DNA of 64,000 bases from Plutella xylostella (Eukaryota > Arthropoda > Insecta > Lepidoptera > Plutellidae): assembly GCF_932276165.1 (NCBI RefSeq), contig NC_063988.1, forward strand, positions 4,464,001 to 4,528,000, in the 5' to 3' direction. The notes below the pieces were generated by a model that saw only the letters and a program-made list of their open reading frames with translations, did not search any database and was not told the DNA's origin. This document shows positions 24,524 to 33,694 of the stretch, in pieces (position 1 is the stretch's first letter; the number at the start of each line of letters is the position of its first letter). A program made the translations under genes and the position numbers.

Positions 24524-24760
24524 GTTTAAGGATTTTAAAAAAATATAAGTCTGTACTTTAAACAACTGAGATGGTTTGCAAGATACTGATTGAATATTGA
24601 TCGATAATTGCTAATGTTAACGTGACCTAACCTACTTAGCCTTAACATAAACATACACACGTATTGCTTACCTACGCAAACATAATGCTATTTACCGAGG
24701 TTTATCTAGTTTACGAATATACCTAACTTAAAATTAAGCAATAAACTAACATCTTAAATT

Positions 24761-27700
24761 CTACCTAAAACGTACTGGTGGCTTGATAGCGCGACCACTT
24801 CGTGTCACACGAGTCGGCGGCGACGCCGACGTCAGCGACGACGGTTCATTCGTAGAATCGTGAGAACGTAGCGTCGGTTGTGGACTACCTACTGGCGCCT
24901 CTCGAGCGGCGTCAGCGGGTGTCACATCGACGTGGTTCTGAGTACTGTCTTCGCATAAAATGTACGCGGGTTTGAGTCTGTCTATAGATATTGCTGCTTG
25001 CCTATTTGGGTACTGAATAACGAAAACTTTTGTCCCTTTTTTAACGACACGGTATGGGCCGTCGTATGGGGGTTTCAAAGGTTTACGCACGGTATCGTCC
25101 CTAACAAATACAAACTCACAATTTTGTAAATCCGGGTGTACGAAAAATGGTTTTAAGCTACTATGTGAGGTAGTAACGGGTTTAAGCTGATTAATATTAT
25201 TCCGTATTTTTTCGACTAAGCTGTAATTATCGCTTGATACATTCTGTGGGGAGGGGTCATAAAAATCTCCTGGTAATCTTAAATTTTGGCCAAATGTCAT
25301 TTCTGCTGCGCTAATGTTACAGTCACTGCGACCGGCTGCTCTAAGGCCTAAAAGAACTGTCGAGAGCTGCTCTACCCATGAACCTTTCGTCGATATCAGA
25401 CGCGCCGAAAGTGCCGCTTTTAAAGAGCGGTGCCAACGTTCGACTGCGCCGTTGCTTTGAGGGTGATAGGGGGTAGTGTGGTTCCTTTGTATTCCTAATA
25501 GTTTCATTAGTTCTCTGAATAAATGCGATTCAAATTGCCGGCCTTGATCGCAGGTCAGGAAAATTGGCACTCCGTACCGACATACCCACTGATCGTAGAC
25601 TACCTTAGCTACCGTGTCTGCCGAAATGTCTTTAACTGGTATCGCTTCCGGCCAGCGACTTGTCCGATCAATAATCGTGACAAGGTATCGATATTCCTCT
25701 GGGGATGTAGGTAGTGGTCCTACTATGTCTACATGTATGTGTTCGAAACGTTTAACTGGTTCAAAACTACCTAAAGGTGCTGATGTATGACGGTTTATCT
25801 TTGCTCGCTGACATTCTAAACATGTTTTCGCCCATTCGTTAACATCTCGGTTCATACTTTCCCAAAAATATTTCGAAGTAATAATTTTTCGGGTGGTTCT
25901 AATGCCAGGATGGCTTAAATTATGTAAACTATCGAAAACAATGCGTCTAAACTTTTGCGGTAAGTATGGTCTGGCTGAGGGCGTAGAAATTTCGCAGTAA
26001 ATATCTGTATTGCAATGTGGTAAATAAATCTTTTTTAATTTAATTTTACTATCTGCATTTTTATTCGCTAATAACCGTGTTAAAAAATCATCCTGTACTT
26101 GTGCGTCAGCCAACAGTTCGTAATTTAAAACTGAAGGGCTATGAACGGTCTCGATGCGCGATAAACCATCAGCGAAACTGTTTTTCGCTCCGCTTATGTG
26201 TCGTATGTCCGTAGTGAATTCGCTTATAAAGGACAGGTATCTAGCACGTCGTGGTGTTTCGCTTTCGTCTTTAGCTAGTTTCGTAAACGCGTAACATAGC
26301 GGTTTGTGGTCGGTATAAACTATTAATTGTTTACCTTCAAATGACTTCCTAAAATACCTAATAGCCATATAAACAGCTAGTAACTCGCGGTCATAAGTGG
26401 AGTACTTTTGTTGGGCCTGTGTAAATTTTTTAGAGAAGTAACCTAGAGGCTGCCATACGTTATTGATTTTCTGTTGCAAAACCGCTCCGGCGCTTGTGTT
26501 CGAGGCATCGGTCATCATCGCGAGCTCCGCGTGCGCGTCTGGGTGCGACAATGTAGCGGCCTGTCGAAGGCCAAGTTTACATTGCTCGAACGCCTCCTCA
26601 GCGCATTCCGTCCATGCGACCGGCGACTTATCGTTTTTCTTGGACGAGCCTAGGTATTTATTCAACTCGGATAGGTACGTAACTGCGTTAGGTAAATGAT
26701 TACGATAAAAATTAACCATACCTAGAAAACGTCTTAGTTCTTGTACTGTTTGGGGTTTCGGAAAATTTGTGATTGCTTGCACCTTTTCTGCTAGTGGCCT
26801 AATTCCTTCAGTACTGACCTCGTAACCCAAATATTCTAATTTCTCTTGACCAAAACTACATTTTGATAAATTAATAGTAAGACCGAATTCCTGTAATCTT
26901 TCAAAAACTAACTCAAGATGATCCCTATGCTGCGACTCGGTGTCCGATGCAATTATGACGTCATCGATATAACAGAATACAAAATCGGAAGTAGGTTTAG
27001 CGTGGCTTCCGGTTTGACAACGGGGCTCTTGGTTTAAACAGTCTAGTACGAAATTCATAAAGCGCTGAAAAGTTTGGGCTGCGTTACGTAATCCAAATGT
27101 CATCCTGGGAAACTCGAACAACCCGAAAGGTGTTATAATAGCAGTTTTTTCAATGTCTTCCGGAGCCATAGGTATGCAATGATATGAGCGATTGATATCT
27201 AATTTTGAGAAATACTTTTTACCAGATAAATTAAATGTGAAATCTTGTAATCGTGGAATAGGATATCTGTCGGGCTTCGTCTTTGCATTCAACTGTCGAT
27301 AGTCTCCGCACGGCCGAATGTCGCCGTTTTTCTTAGGAACAATATGCAACGGGCTAGACCATGCACTTTTCGAAGGTCGACAGATACCTATCTCCTGCAT
27401 TAAACGGAATTCTTCTTTAACTTTTGTATACCTATGGGGTGGCAATGGGCGGGCTTTAGCGTGAACCGGAGGTCCGGTCGTCTCTATATAATGCATAACA
27501 TTGTGCGGGGGAGTTTCCCGGAATGACATAGGTTTGGTTAAATGCGGATACTTAGTTAGTATACTTTGATAAGGTTGATTAAGGTCATTCGTAGACTTTA
27601 TTGATGGGTGTTTTATGGACTCTACTGAAGCTACAACATTTAAATCAGTTATCTGGTCTATAAGTTTTCGAGCTGATAGATCAACTAATAATTTGTGGTG

Positions 27701-28045
27701 GGTTAAAAAATCAGCACCCAATATCGGTTGTTTGACATCTGCTAAAATAAACTCCCATCTATAAGGTCTACGTAATCTTAAATTTAACTCTAATGTCTTA
27801 GTACCGTAGGTCTTTATCTCGGTACCGTTAGCTGCGAAAAGTTTATAGTCCGAACTCACGTGTAAACGTTGCTTCCGTGTTGCCGGTAGTACGGAGACAT
27901 TAGCTCCTGTATCTACCAGAAAACGATATCCGGAGTTCCAATCAGAGATGCATAGTCGGTGGCAGGGAAGAATGGCACATGCGTCCACCGTCGCATGTAT
28001 GCCATTCAGTTTTCCGGTTTTTTCCAGGCGCAGGGTGACGAGCAT
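24761..28045 (-). CDS. pol: Gypsy pol: protease, reverse transcriptase, RNase H, integrase
   Basis: A single open frame of 1094 codons. Aspartic protease with VDTGANVSVLP (DTGA at 45-48). Reverse transcriptase with KLDINRSYHC (D283) and the active-site YIDD (359-362). RNase H with MTDAS (512-515), DREL (E554) and YTDHKPL. Integrase with the zinc-binding H-H-C-C (H708, H712, C742, C745) and the D-D-E triad in HVDIVG (773), TCDQGRQF (833) and GAVERWHR (869). A GPY/F-like YDGPYRVV follows near 994. The overlap with gag is 40 bases and pol lies in the -1 frame, so it is probably made by frameshifting, or from its own ATG at 28045. The RT motif A reads NRSYHCI where VRAYHQI is usual for Gypsy; whether this weakens activity is open. 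There are no stops or frameshifts. Confidence 0.95.
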   Translation of the reverse strand: MLVTLRLEKTGKLNGIHATVDACAILPCHRLCISDWNSGYRFLVDTGANVSVLPATRKQRLHVSSDYKLFAANGTEIKTYGTKTLELNLRLRRPYRWEFILADVKQPILGADFLTHHKLLVDLSARKLIDQITDLNVVASVESIKHPSIKSTNDLNQPYQSILTKYPHLTKPMSFRETPPHNVMHYIETTGPPVHAKARPLPPHRYTKVKEEFRLMQEIGICRPSKSAWSSPLHIVPKKNGDIRPCGDYRQLNAKTKPDRYPIPRLQDFTFNLSGKKYFSKLDINRSYHCIPMAPEDIEKTAIITPFGLFEFPRMTFGLRNAAQTFQRFMNFVLDCLNQEPRCQTGSHAKPTSDFVFCYIDDVIIASDTESQHRDHLELVFERLQEFGLTINLSKCSFGQEKLEYLGYEVSTEGIRPLAEKVQAITNFPKPQTVQELRRFLGMVNFYRNHLPNAVTYLSELNKYLGSSKKNDKSPVAWTECAEEAFEQCKLGLRQAATLSHPDAHAELAMMTDASNTSAGAVLQQKINNVWQPLGYFSKKFTQAQQKYSTYDRELLAVYMAIRYFRKSFEGKQLIVYTDHKPLCYAFTKLAKDESETPRRARYLSFISEFTTDIRHISGAKNSFADGLSRIETVHSPSVLNYELLADAQVQDDFLTRLLANKNADSKIKLKKIYLPHCNTDIYCEISTPSARPYLPQKFRRIVFDSLHNLSHPGIRTTRKIITSKYFWESMNRDVNEWAKTCLECQRAKINRHTSAPLGSFEPVKRFEHIHVDIVGPLPTSPEEYRYLVTIIDRTSRWPEAIPVKDISADTVAKVVYDQWVCRYGVPIFLTCDQGRQFESHLFRELMKLLGIQRNHTTPYHPQSNGAVERWHRSLKAALSARLISTKGSWVEQLSTVLLGLRAAGRSDCNISAAEMTFGQNLRLPGDFYDPSPQNVSSDNYSLVEKIRNNINQLKPVTTSHSSLKPFFVHPDLQNCEFVFVRDDTVRKPLKPPYDGPYRVVKKGTKVFVIQYPNRQAAISIDRLKPAYILCEDSTQNHVDVTPADAAREAPVGSPQPTLRSHDSTNEPSSLTSASPPTRVTRSGRAIKPPVRFR

Positions 28046-28911
28046 TTTTGGGCGTTCTCCCGGAAGCGATGATGGTAGAAGCAGAGCCAGTTGTCGGGTC
28101 GACGGCGGGGTGAATTACGCGACGAGCTACGGGACGTATTACGGAACGTGTTACGGTACCTTGAGCGATTCCTAGGTCTGTCGTTCCTGCGTGACCGTTC
28201 CATACCCGACAGCTTCACGTTTATCTTCGCAATCTCGGCCATCACGAGAGAGACGTCGAATGATGTGCTGGGTTGCTGCGGCTGCGACACGACCGATACG
28301 TGCTGGCTTCCTGTAGCTTCCATCACCTTATCAGCGACGGCTGCCAGGTCCTCGAGGTCGGTCACCGCTGAAACTGCGAGGACTGCGCGCACCTGTTTGG
28401 GCAGACGGTTCTGCCAGATCACGCTGAGGGTTTCGTCCGGGAACTTGTTCATCGCCTTTTCTCGCATGCGCCGTAGTAGCTGGGACGGCTTCTGATCGCC
28501 CAGCTCGAACTCGCTGATCACCTTCTCGATCTGGCGATTGTGCGACTCCTCGTAGATCGCAAGAAGACGCTGCTTCAAGGTGTCGAACTTCTTAGTTGGT
28601 GGCGGATTGATCAGGATGTCGGTGACGTGGTTGACGACGTCCTTGCCCAGCTTCTGCACAACTAGATCGAAGCGAGCCTCGTCGCTCAACTTCTGTGGCC
28701 CTAGGATCGCCTCAGTCCTGACGAACCAGACCCGTGGCTGATCAGGCCAGAACTCGCTGACCCTGGAGGCTAGCGAGATGGATTCCACCTCACTGCGCGC
28801 GGGGGTAGGTACTTCCTGGGGTGACAGCACAGGCACTTGAATGTTCGCTTTAGATGGGTCGCTTCCGCCGACTCCACCGGCGGCGGCGGTAGGGTGGCCT
28901 GCCGGGTACAT
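28006..28911 (-). CDS. gag: Gypsy gag-like structural protein
   Basis: The ATG at 28911 gives 301 residues; the frame is open further upstream to 28956, but only from GTG. After a Gly/Ala-rich start, VSEFWPDQPRVWFVRTEAIL matches the N-terminal capsid-region pattern of this Gypsy lineage (DUF7041-type in domain databases, from memory of the family). It continues through FDTLKQRLLAIYEESHN and SQLLRRMR. The C-terminal part is Arg/Ser-rich and ends in CFYHHRFRENAQKCSSPC, a Cys/His motif that stands where other gag proteins have a CCHC knuckle. It packages element RNA into particles. The 3' end overlaps pol by 40 bases. Confidence 0.88.
   Translation of the reverse strand: MYPAGHPTAAAGGVGGSDPSKANIQVPVLSPQEVPTPARSEVESISLASRVSEFWPDQPRVWFVRTEAILGPQKLSDEARFDLVVQKLGKDVVNHVTDILINPPPTKKFDTLKQRLLAIYEESHNRQIEKVISEFELGDQKPSQLLRRMREKAMNKFPDETLSVIWQNRLPKQVRAVLAVSAVTDLEDLAAVADKVMEATGSQHVSVVSQPQQPSTSFDVSLVMAEIAKINVKLSGMERSRRNDRPRNRSRYRNTFRNTSRSSSRNSPRRRPDNWLCFYHHRFRENAQKCSSPCAWKKPEN
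28018..28023 (-). promoter_or_regulatory. candidate gag-pol frameshift site (A6 run)
   Basis: In the 40-base overlap the gag frame reads TGG AAA AAA CCG and pol lies in the -1 frame. The six A residues are the only homopolymer in the overlap on which two tRNAs could slip. It does not satisfy the canonical X XXY YYZ rule in the gag phase, so the mechanism is inference. Confidence 0.35.
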
Positions 28912-28970
28912 CTTGCTGCACTCACAATTAGTCCAAAAAATAATAATGTTCTGCACTCACTAAATGCTAG

Positions 28971-28988
28971 ATCACGTCGGGGTCACCA
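28971..28988 (-). other. primer-binding site, tRNA-Trp
   Basis: TGGTGACCCCGACGTGAT lies two bases after the 5' LTR. It is the complement of the 3' end of eukaryotic tRNA-Trp including CCA, the same 18-base site used by avian leukosis-type retroviruses. It primes minus-strand DNA synthesis. Confidence 0.88.
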
Positions 28989-28990
28989 CT

Positions 28991-29178
28991 TTAGGGTTGT
29001 TTCCCTAATTACCAGAAGGAGGAGTGGTGACCCGAAATGAAATGCGTGTTCTTATTTATTGATCACATTTATTTGCGCACGTGAGTGCTAAGTGCGTCTC
29101 TACAACCGACTGACGTTACATCATTAGTTACATATGTGTGTGTGCGTGAACGCCCGTCACCCGACATGTAATCCTACA
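28991..29178 (-). repeat. 5' LTR of the Gypsy element
   Basis: On the minus strand it starts TGTAGGATTACATGTCGGG and ends AACAACCCTAA at 28991, followed two bases later by the primer-binding site. It is 188 bp against 171 for the 3' LTR; the whole difference lies in the first bases of U3. It contains, at 29023-29033, an 11-base inverse copy of the PBS start. Confidence 0.88.
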
Positions 29179-29450
29179 ATATTATAAATCAATTTGTCCC
29201 AAAGTACACTTAAGAGTGTCCAAAGGTACAAACGTGTAACGTACCTTGGGTCAAAACAAGCATTTTTACTTTTATCTTAATTTCAAAAAATCTGGCCATT
29301 CCAAAGCTCCACCACAAATACTAGTGATAATAGATTATATATCCTACCGAATAAAGTAAATTTCACATTAATATCTTAGTTGTACGCTGCAATATCTTCA
29401 TTCAAAGTTGGGGTAGTCGAAAGTGTCCCTAGGTACGTTACGTTACCCTA

Positions 29451-31119
29451 CATGTTGTTGTGACCGCTGGTTCAATGAACACAGAGTGATAGGTTTAGTG
29501 GACTGTATATAGGTTTTATTGAGCGCAAACTAATATTAACTTATAAAGATACAAAGTACGTGGATGCACGGCGCGGTGGCAACCGGAAGTCCTTTCCTAA
29601 GGTTTTATACAGTGTTGCCAGTAATAATTACTTGTCTATGGTTCTGTTCCGAACTGAACACATGTTATACTAGAAAATTGGCCTTGAAGTGCATCTTTGT
29701 GCGGTTGCGACTGCACATTTGCTACCAGGGACAGGCTTCGTTCCACTCTGATAATGTCAACTTGAGCATTAATTCAGCCTTCTAGTGTCACGTTGCACAA
29801 TATCCAGTTCGCTTTAGTCCTTACGCCCTCTTGCGTTTAAAACAATAGCCTGACATCACATACAACTCTATCTGAACGATAACTCGTTCGTTTGTTCGAG
29901 GCACAAAGCGGATTTTGTATGCAGATTTGATAATGTTCGTTATTTAGGAGGGATGTGCTGGAAATTCGGTACTGAGTTCCACCGACGTAGATATATAATT
30001 ATGAAACTCAGTAACAAACCATTAAATTAATATTTTATATCAAAGTTAAAACATTAAATTTGATTATGAACACCAACCTAATAAAACAGAACAACATTTT
30101 GTTCAAGTGAAAACGTAGCATAACCCGACATTGCTAGTAGAGAAAATTCCTGAAACTTATTCTATCAGAAAATACTACTCCATAAAATGTCCGCTTTATC
30201 GCACTTAGCATAAAGTTGACACCGGAAAGTTCTGGAAAGGTCCAGAATAGAATAGAATTTTTCGACGCATTCCCGGCAAGATGCGGGCGGAGAGTTCATT
30301 GTTGGGATTATGAGAACACGAGCGGGCGATGTGCTTCATAATAATTCATTCAAACTACGATAAGGAATATACAGGATGTTGGAAAGTAGTAAGCCGGAAA
30401 AGTGGGGGGGGGGGGGGAGTAGTCGACATTCTGAACTGCTTTTAGTCTACGAATTTTGGAAATTCAATAAAAAAACGAATCCACATAGTTAAAAAGTCAC
30501 TTGACGAGCTTTTATGATGTCTAATTTCCTTTGTGCTGATATTATTATAAACGCAAAAGTACAGGAAGTACAGGAAGATTATAAACATGCTACATGTTAT
30601 CCCGAAATTCCTACAAGAAAACTTTTTAAGGCGAAGTTTGTGGGTGCAGATAGTGCAACATGTGTGTTAAGGGCAGTCTCACATCTCTGAATCTCTTTGT
30701 CCAGCAGTCCGTACGTGTCTGAAAGTAGTTGGAGAGCCGCGACCGTACTTCTGTTAAATCATTTGGCAAACTTATTTTCGTGGAAAATGGAAAATAACTC
30801 AGGTGAAAGGACCATGAACTTTTGTGTGTAGCCAGATCATAATAGGCTTTGTGTCCATAATATAGCTCGATATGGTTTAACTAGTAGATACAATAATCCA
30901 ATGAAGATAGATGGTGAAAGGATGGCCCAGTAATTAGAGAGTTGGCTTGTGTGTCAAAAATTACGATTAGGTATAAGTGTTTTTGTTTGTGTTATATAAT
31001 ATAAATTGATACCATAATTAAATAGAAACGTGTCTTTAGATTTCTAGATATATTTTCTAATAATGTCAGTAACATATTTTATCCATAGCATTAAATTTTG
31101 TTTTACGTTAACTTACCAG
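29451..31119. other. non-coding stretch with a G run and a repeat end
   Basis: No supported gene. At 30372-30400 'acaggatgttggaaagtagt' leading into a run of about 14 G is a decayed member of the CAGGRTGTTG family. 'ctttttaaggcgaagtttgt' near 30623 matches the end of the CTGT-microsatellite repeat at 51283-51490. Confidence 0.4.
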
Positions 31120-31368
31120 CAACGTCTAAAAAATAGGAGTCGTCATTTTGCGGACATATCACAAGATGAAGCAAAAGCTGATTCCCTCTTAAAGAAATGT
31201 CTGAATGGCGATAATGATACACTTGAGTTAGATTCAATACGGATTCCAGGATTTCACGACAGGGAGATAAATCTGATGATACTTTTTGAGATTTCGACAT
31301 CTAATGGCGTCGTGAACGCTGACGATTTAGATTTTATATGTGAGCAGCTACATCATCATAAGATATGG
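31120..31368 (+). CDS. candidate single coding exon, unrecognised
   Basis: An open stretch of 83 codons is bounded by an acceptor (pyrimidine-rich 'ttttgttttacgttaac' then ttaccag, AG at 31118-31119) and a donor (GTATGT from 31369). Both boundaries are phase 0 and the length is a multiple of three. The peptide is acidic/basic mixed and protein-like: SRHFADISQDEAKADSLLKK, IRIPGFHDREINLMILFE and VVNADDLDFICEQLHHHKIW. The composition is unlike the low-complexity frames elsewhere in the window. An in-frame stop closes the frame at 31378, inside the proposed intron. I do not recognise the family. It may be an internal exon of a gene spanning the window, or a chance open frame. Confidence 0.4.
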
Positions 31369-32429
31369 GTATGTTTCTAGTGTGTTAATGTAAAGTTACT
31401 GAACTTTACATTAACAACAAAGACAAATAATCCCTAATATTGAAATTAAGCTTAACTTAGATTTTTTCTTTTTGTTCCAAGCATACTTACCTATTTTTCA
31501 TACCATTATAATTATGTATTCACATTATTCATGGTTATTTTTTTTGGTTTATAATTCAGTTTATCAATATTTGGTTTATTAATCAGATATTTCACCCTGT
31601 AACTTTAGCCATATTTAAAAGGCAAACAACAACACAAAAACCCTACGAGTTTACGACATTATTTCGAAAACACATAACCGTCCCACGTCCTAGCGCTGTC
31701 TCTCCGATCCGATGTTTCACGGGCCCGTGCGTTTACGACGTACGTTTCTGCGATCTCCTTGTCTTGTCACCAGGAGCTCGATTCTGTACGATATCTGTCA
31801 AGATATAGCCGAGATAATGTTTATCTAGGATGAAGGAATTCTATCCTAGAGACCTCGCGTAAAACGTCAAAATCTCTTTGAGTATGACAATAAAGTGGAG
31901 ACTTGAAGCATACATGTCAAACGAAGATATCTCGATATTTGAGTGTATCTCCATACTCCGGAATCGGGCTCCAATCGGCGTAAGGTAGGTCAGCCATCCG
32001 AGCAAACGGCTGTTTTCCCGGTCGAGATCACTCGAGCACCGTCCTCTCCGATCCTCGACTCTGAAAAGGAATTAATTCGTCGTCTGCCGAGAACTGTCTG
32101 CCACAAAGCGTTTTTTTGCAAGGATTTTGCGGAATGAAAATCTTTGTTCGTGAAATACGAGGTTATGCGTCTCATCTGGCGTTTTCAGGAAGTTGTTCTT
32201 TGCTATGAATTCAGTACTTTACGACACGCTCGTTGTTTAAATGAAGTCTCATATGAAAAAGGAGTACATTAGTACAAGGCGTGAGTGCGTGTTTTTTTTT
32301 TCTTATGAAAAAATATACTATAAATTTCCTTCGATTTTTGTATGCGTTACACTTAGCCCGTTCTACCTATATATACATATTTTTTTTAATTTCGATAATA
32401 CAATTCATTCATTATACATACATACATAC
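31369..32429. other. non-coding stretch, nothing recognised
   Basis: No supported gene. 31740-32160 is somewhat richer in GC, and its plus- and minus-strand frames (31943-32137, 31990-32175) show no domain. A microsatellite of CATA/ATAC units at 32416-32435 is the tail of the LINE relic that follows. Confidence 0.4.
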
Positions 32430-32765
32430 ATCCATCCTGACGTCCCTCAGCAGGGACAAAGGGCTTTGAGAAGATTTCTCCATCTGGCTCGATCTTGGGC
32501 AGCGGCTGCGAGATCCTCCCACTCCATCCTCATAACCTTTGCCTGCACTCTCCACAGAACGTCGCCAGGTTGTTTTTGGGCGGCCTCTTTTACGGCTTCC
32601 AGGTGGCTGCCAGGTGAGTATGCGCTTCGAAGGAGTTTCTCCAGGTCTTCTAAGGGTATGCCCCAGCCACCTCCATTTTCTAATGAGGATTTATTGGTCG
32701 ATAGGTTTCTGCTTAGTCAGTCTCCACAGTTCCGCGTTCGAAATGGTTCGTGGCATTTGTTGACA
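32430..32765 (-). pseudogene. decayed LINE 3' end, reverse-transcriptase C-terminus
   Basis: On the minus strand the stretch encodes PPGSRKRGRPKTTWRRSVES and, one frame over, MRMEWEDLAAAAQDRARWRN followed by LLKALCP and a stop. This is the conserved GRPK-TWRR...W...A-DR-W C-terminal tail of RTE/Jockey-type LINE proteins. At least one frameshift separates the parts. The element ends in CATACATA units just downstream (32416-32435 on the plus strand), a simple-sequence LINE tail. Endonuclease and polymerase domains are absent. Confidence 0.7.
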
Positions 32766-33554
32766 AAATTCATTCATTATATTATGAGAAAAACAAATAC
32801 AAAATCAATTTTAAGTTTAAGGACATTTGAATTAATGAACGATTTGTCAGCTTTAAAAAGAATAAAATAACCCTTTCTTCGGATTTAACCCACATTTGTG
32901 TGACATATTGACTTTTCTTTCTCCTTTAATAACAGTGGGAGGGCCCTTGCGGTCGAGTGGGTCCTCTAACGAGGAGGCTCTCAAAACATCACGCTTCTTT
33001 GTGCGCTAGTGTTGCTCAAGCTCAAGATGTCCGGATTAGGACCTTCTGCTCTGTCCCGGACCATTTACTACTTTGTTGCCAACTAGAGCTCAGTTTATTA
33101 TTTCGGAGTTTCTTTACAAAATTATTAGGTCTACACAAGTACACATATCGAAAGTATCGAAGCAATATTGTATATTACGCACGAGTAACTATATCTAAAA
33201 GGCCATATATACCACTATAATAAGTTTAATTTATAAGTAGAGCAGCTACAAATAATTAGCTTTTAAGTACCTGTAATTAACAATTTTCTTTCTTTTGAAG
33301 AACTAAACCGCTTTCGATAAATTATTATAACTTGTTGGTCAAATCATTGTCGTAGCTAAGTAAACACCTTACTATTTAATCGCTTCTTCTGCATCAATTT
33401 AGGGATATTTTTTACCTTTTAAGTTATTGTCGACGGACTCTATTTCACGCTTTGTGCCTCGGGCCCACTAATCCGTCATTGATTACGTCCAGACAAAGGT
33501 CAGGCTGATTGTGAACACTGACGCGACGGCTGTCCTCGGGATATTCCATAGACT
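32766..33554. other. non-coding stretch, nothing recognised
   Basis: No gene or repeat boundary supported. The 32957-33220 plus-strand frame of 87 codons has no motif. Confidence 0.4.
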
Positions 33555-33694
33555 TAGGCCCTGTTTCACAATGTCTGGTTAGTGGCTACCTGTGAGATAA
33601 AATACATGTACACTCTCTGTTATTATTTTTTTGACAGTGACAGCATGTGTTTTATTTTACAGGTAGCCACTAACCAGACATTGTGAAACAGGCC
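33555..33694. mobile_element. 140-bp MITE with long, near-perfect inverted ends
   Basis: The left end GGCCCTGTTTCACAATGTCT continues into GGTTAGTGGCTACCTGT. The right end is its inverse complement over about 37 bases (ACAGGTAGCCACTAACC, then AGACATTGTGAAACAGG). The loop is about 65 bases and non-coding. TTAG occurs on both sides, so the target duplication may be short, but its limits are ambiguous. Confidence 0.75.

Larger units (their letters stand above)
23607..29178 (-). mobile_element. Gypsy-type LTR retrotransposon, apparently young
   Basis: Two LTRs flank, in minus-strand order, a primer-binding site, gag, pol, a third ORF and a polypurine tract. The target duplication is ATATT (23602-23606 and 29179-29183), 5 bp. 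The LTRs match base for base over 165 bp, which implies a recent insertion. The order protease, reverse transcriptase, RNase H, integrase in pol assigns it to Metaviridae/Gypsy. It sits inside the DNA transposon 22890-29448, so that element is older. Confidence 0.93.
22890..29448. mobile_element. DNA transposon split by a Gypsy insertion
   Basis: The ends GGGTAACGTAACGTACC (22890 onward) and GGTACGTTACGTTACCC (to 29448) are inverse complements over about 25 bases with one mismatch and are flanked by TA. That fits a Tc1/mariner-type target duplication. With the LTR element (23607-29178 plus one 5-bp duplication) removed, it would be about 980 bp and without coding capacity. A 12-base motif close to GTACCTTGGGAC recurs at 22902, 22918, 23257, 23281, 29196, 29218, 29241 and 29425, near both ends and in both orientations, as expected of transposase-binding subterminal repeats. 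The superfamily assignment is tentative. Confidence 0.7.

Noticed and set aside
24524..24565. upstream extension of the third Gypsy ORF
   Set aside because: It would start at TTG; the ATG at 24523 followed by Gly-Asn is the better start.
24239..24565. true env gene
   Set aside because: Far too short, with no signal peptide, cleavage site or fusion peptide; called only as an unknown membrane protein.
28912..28956. upstream extension of gag
   Set aside because: It would start at GTG; the ATG at 28911 is preferred.
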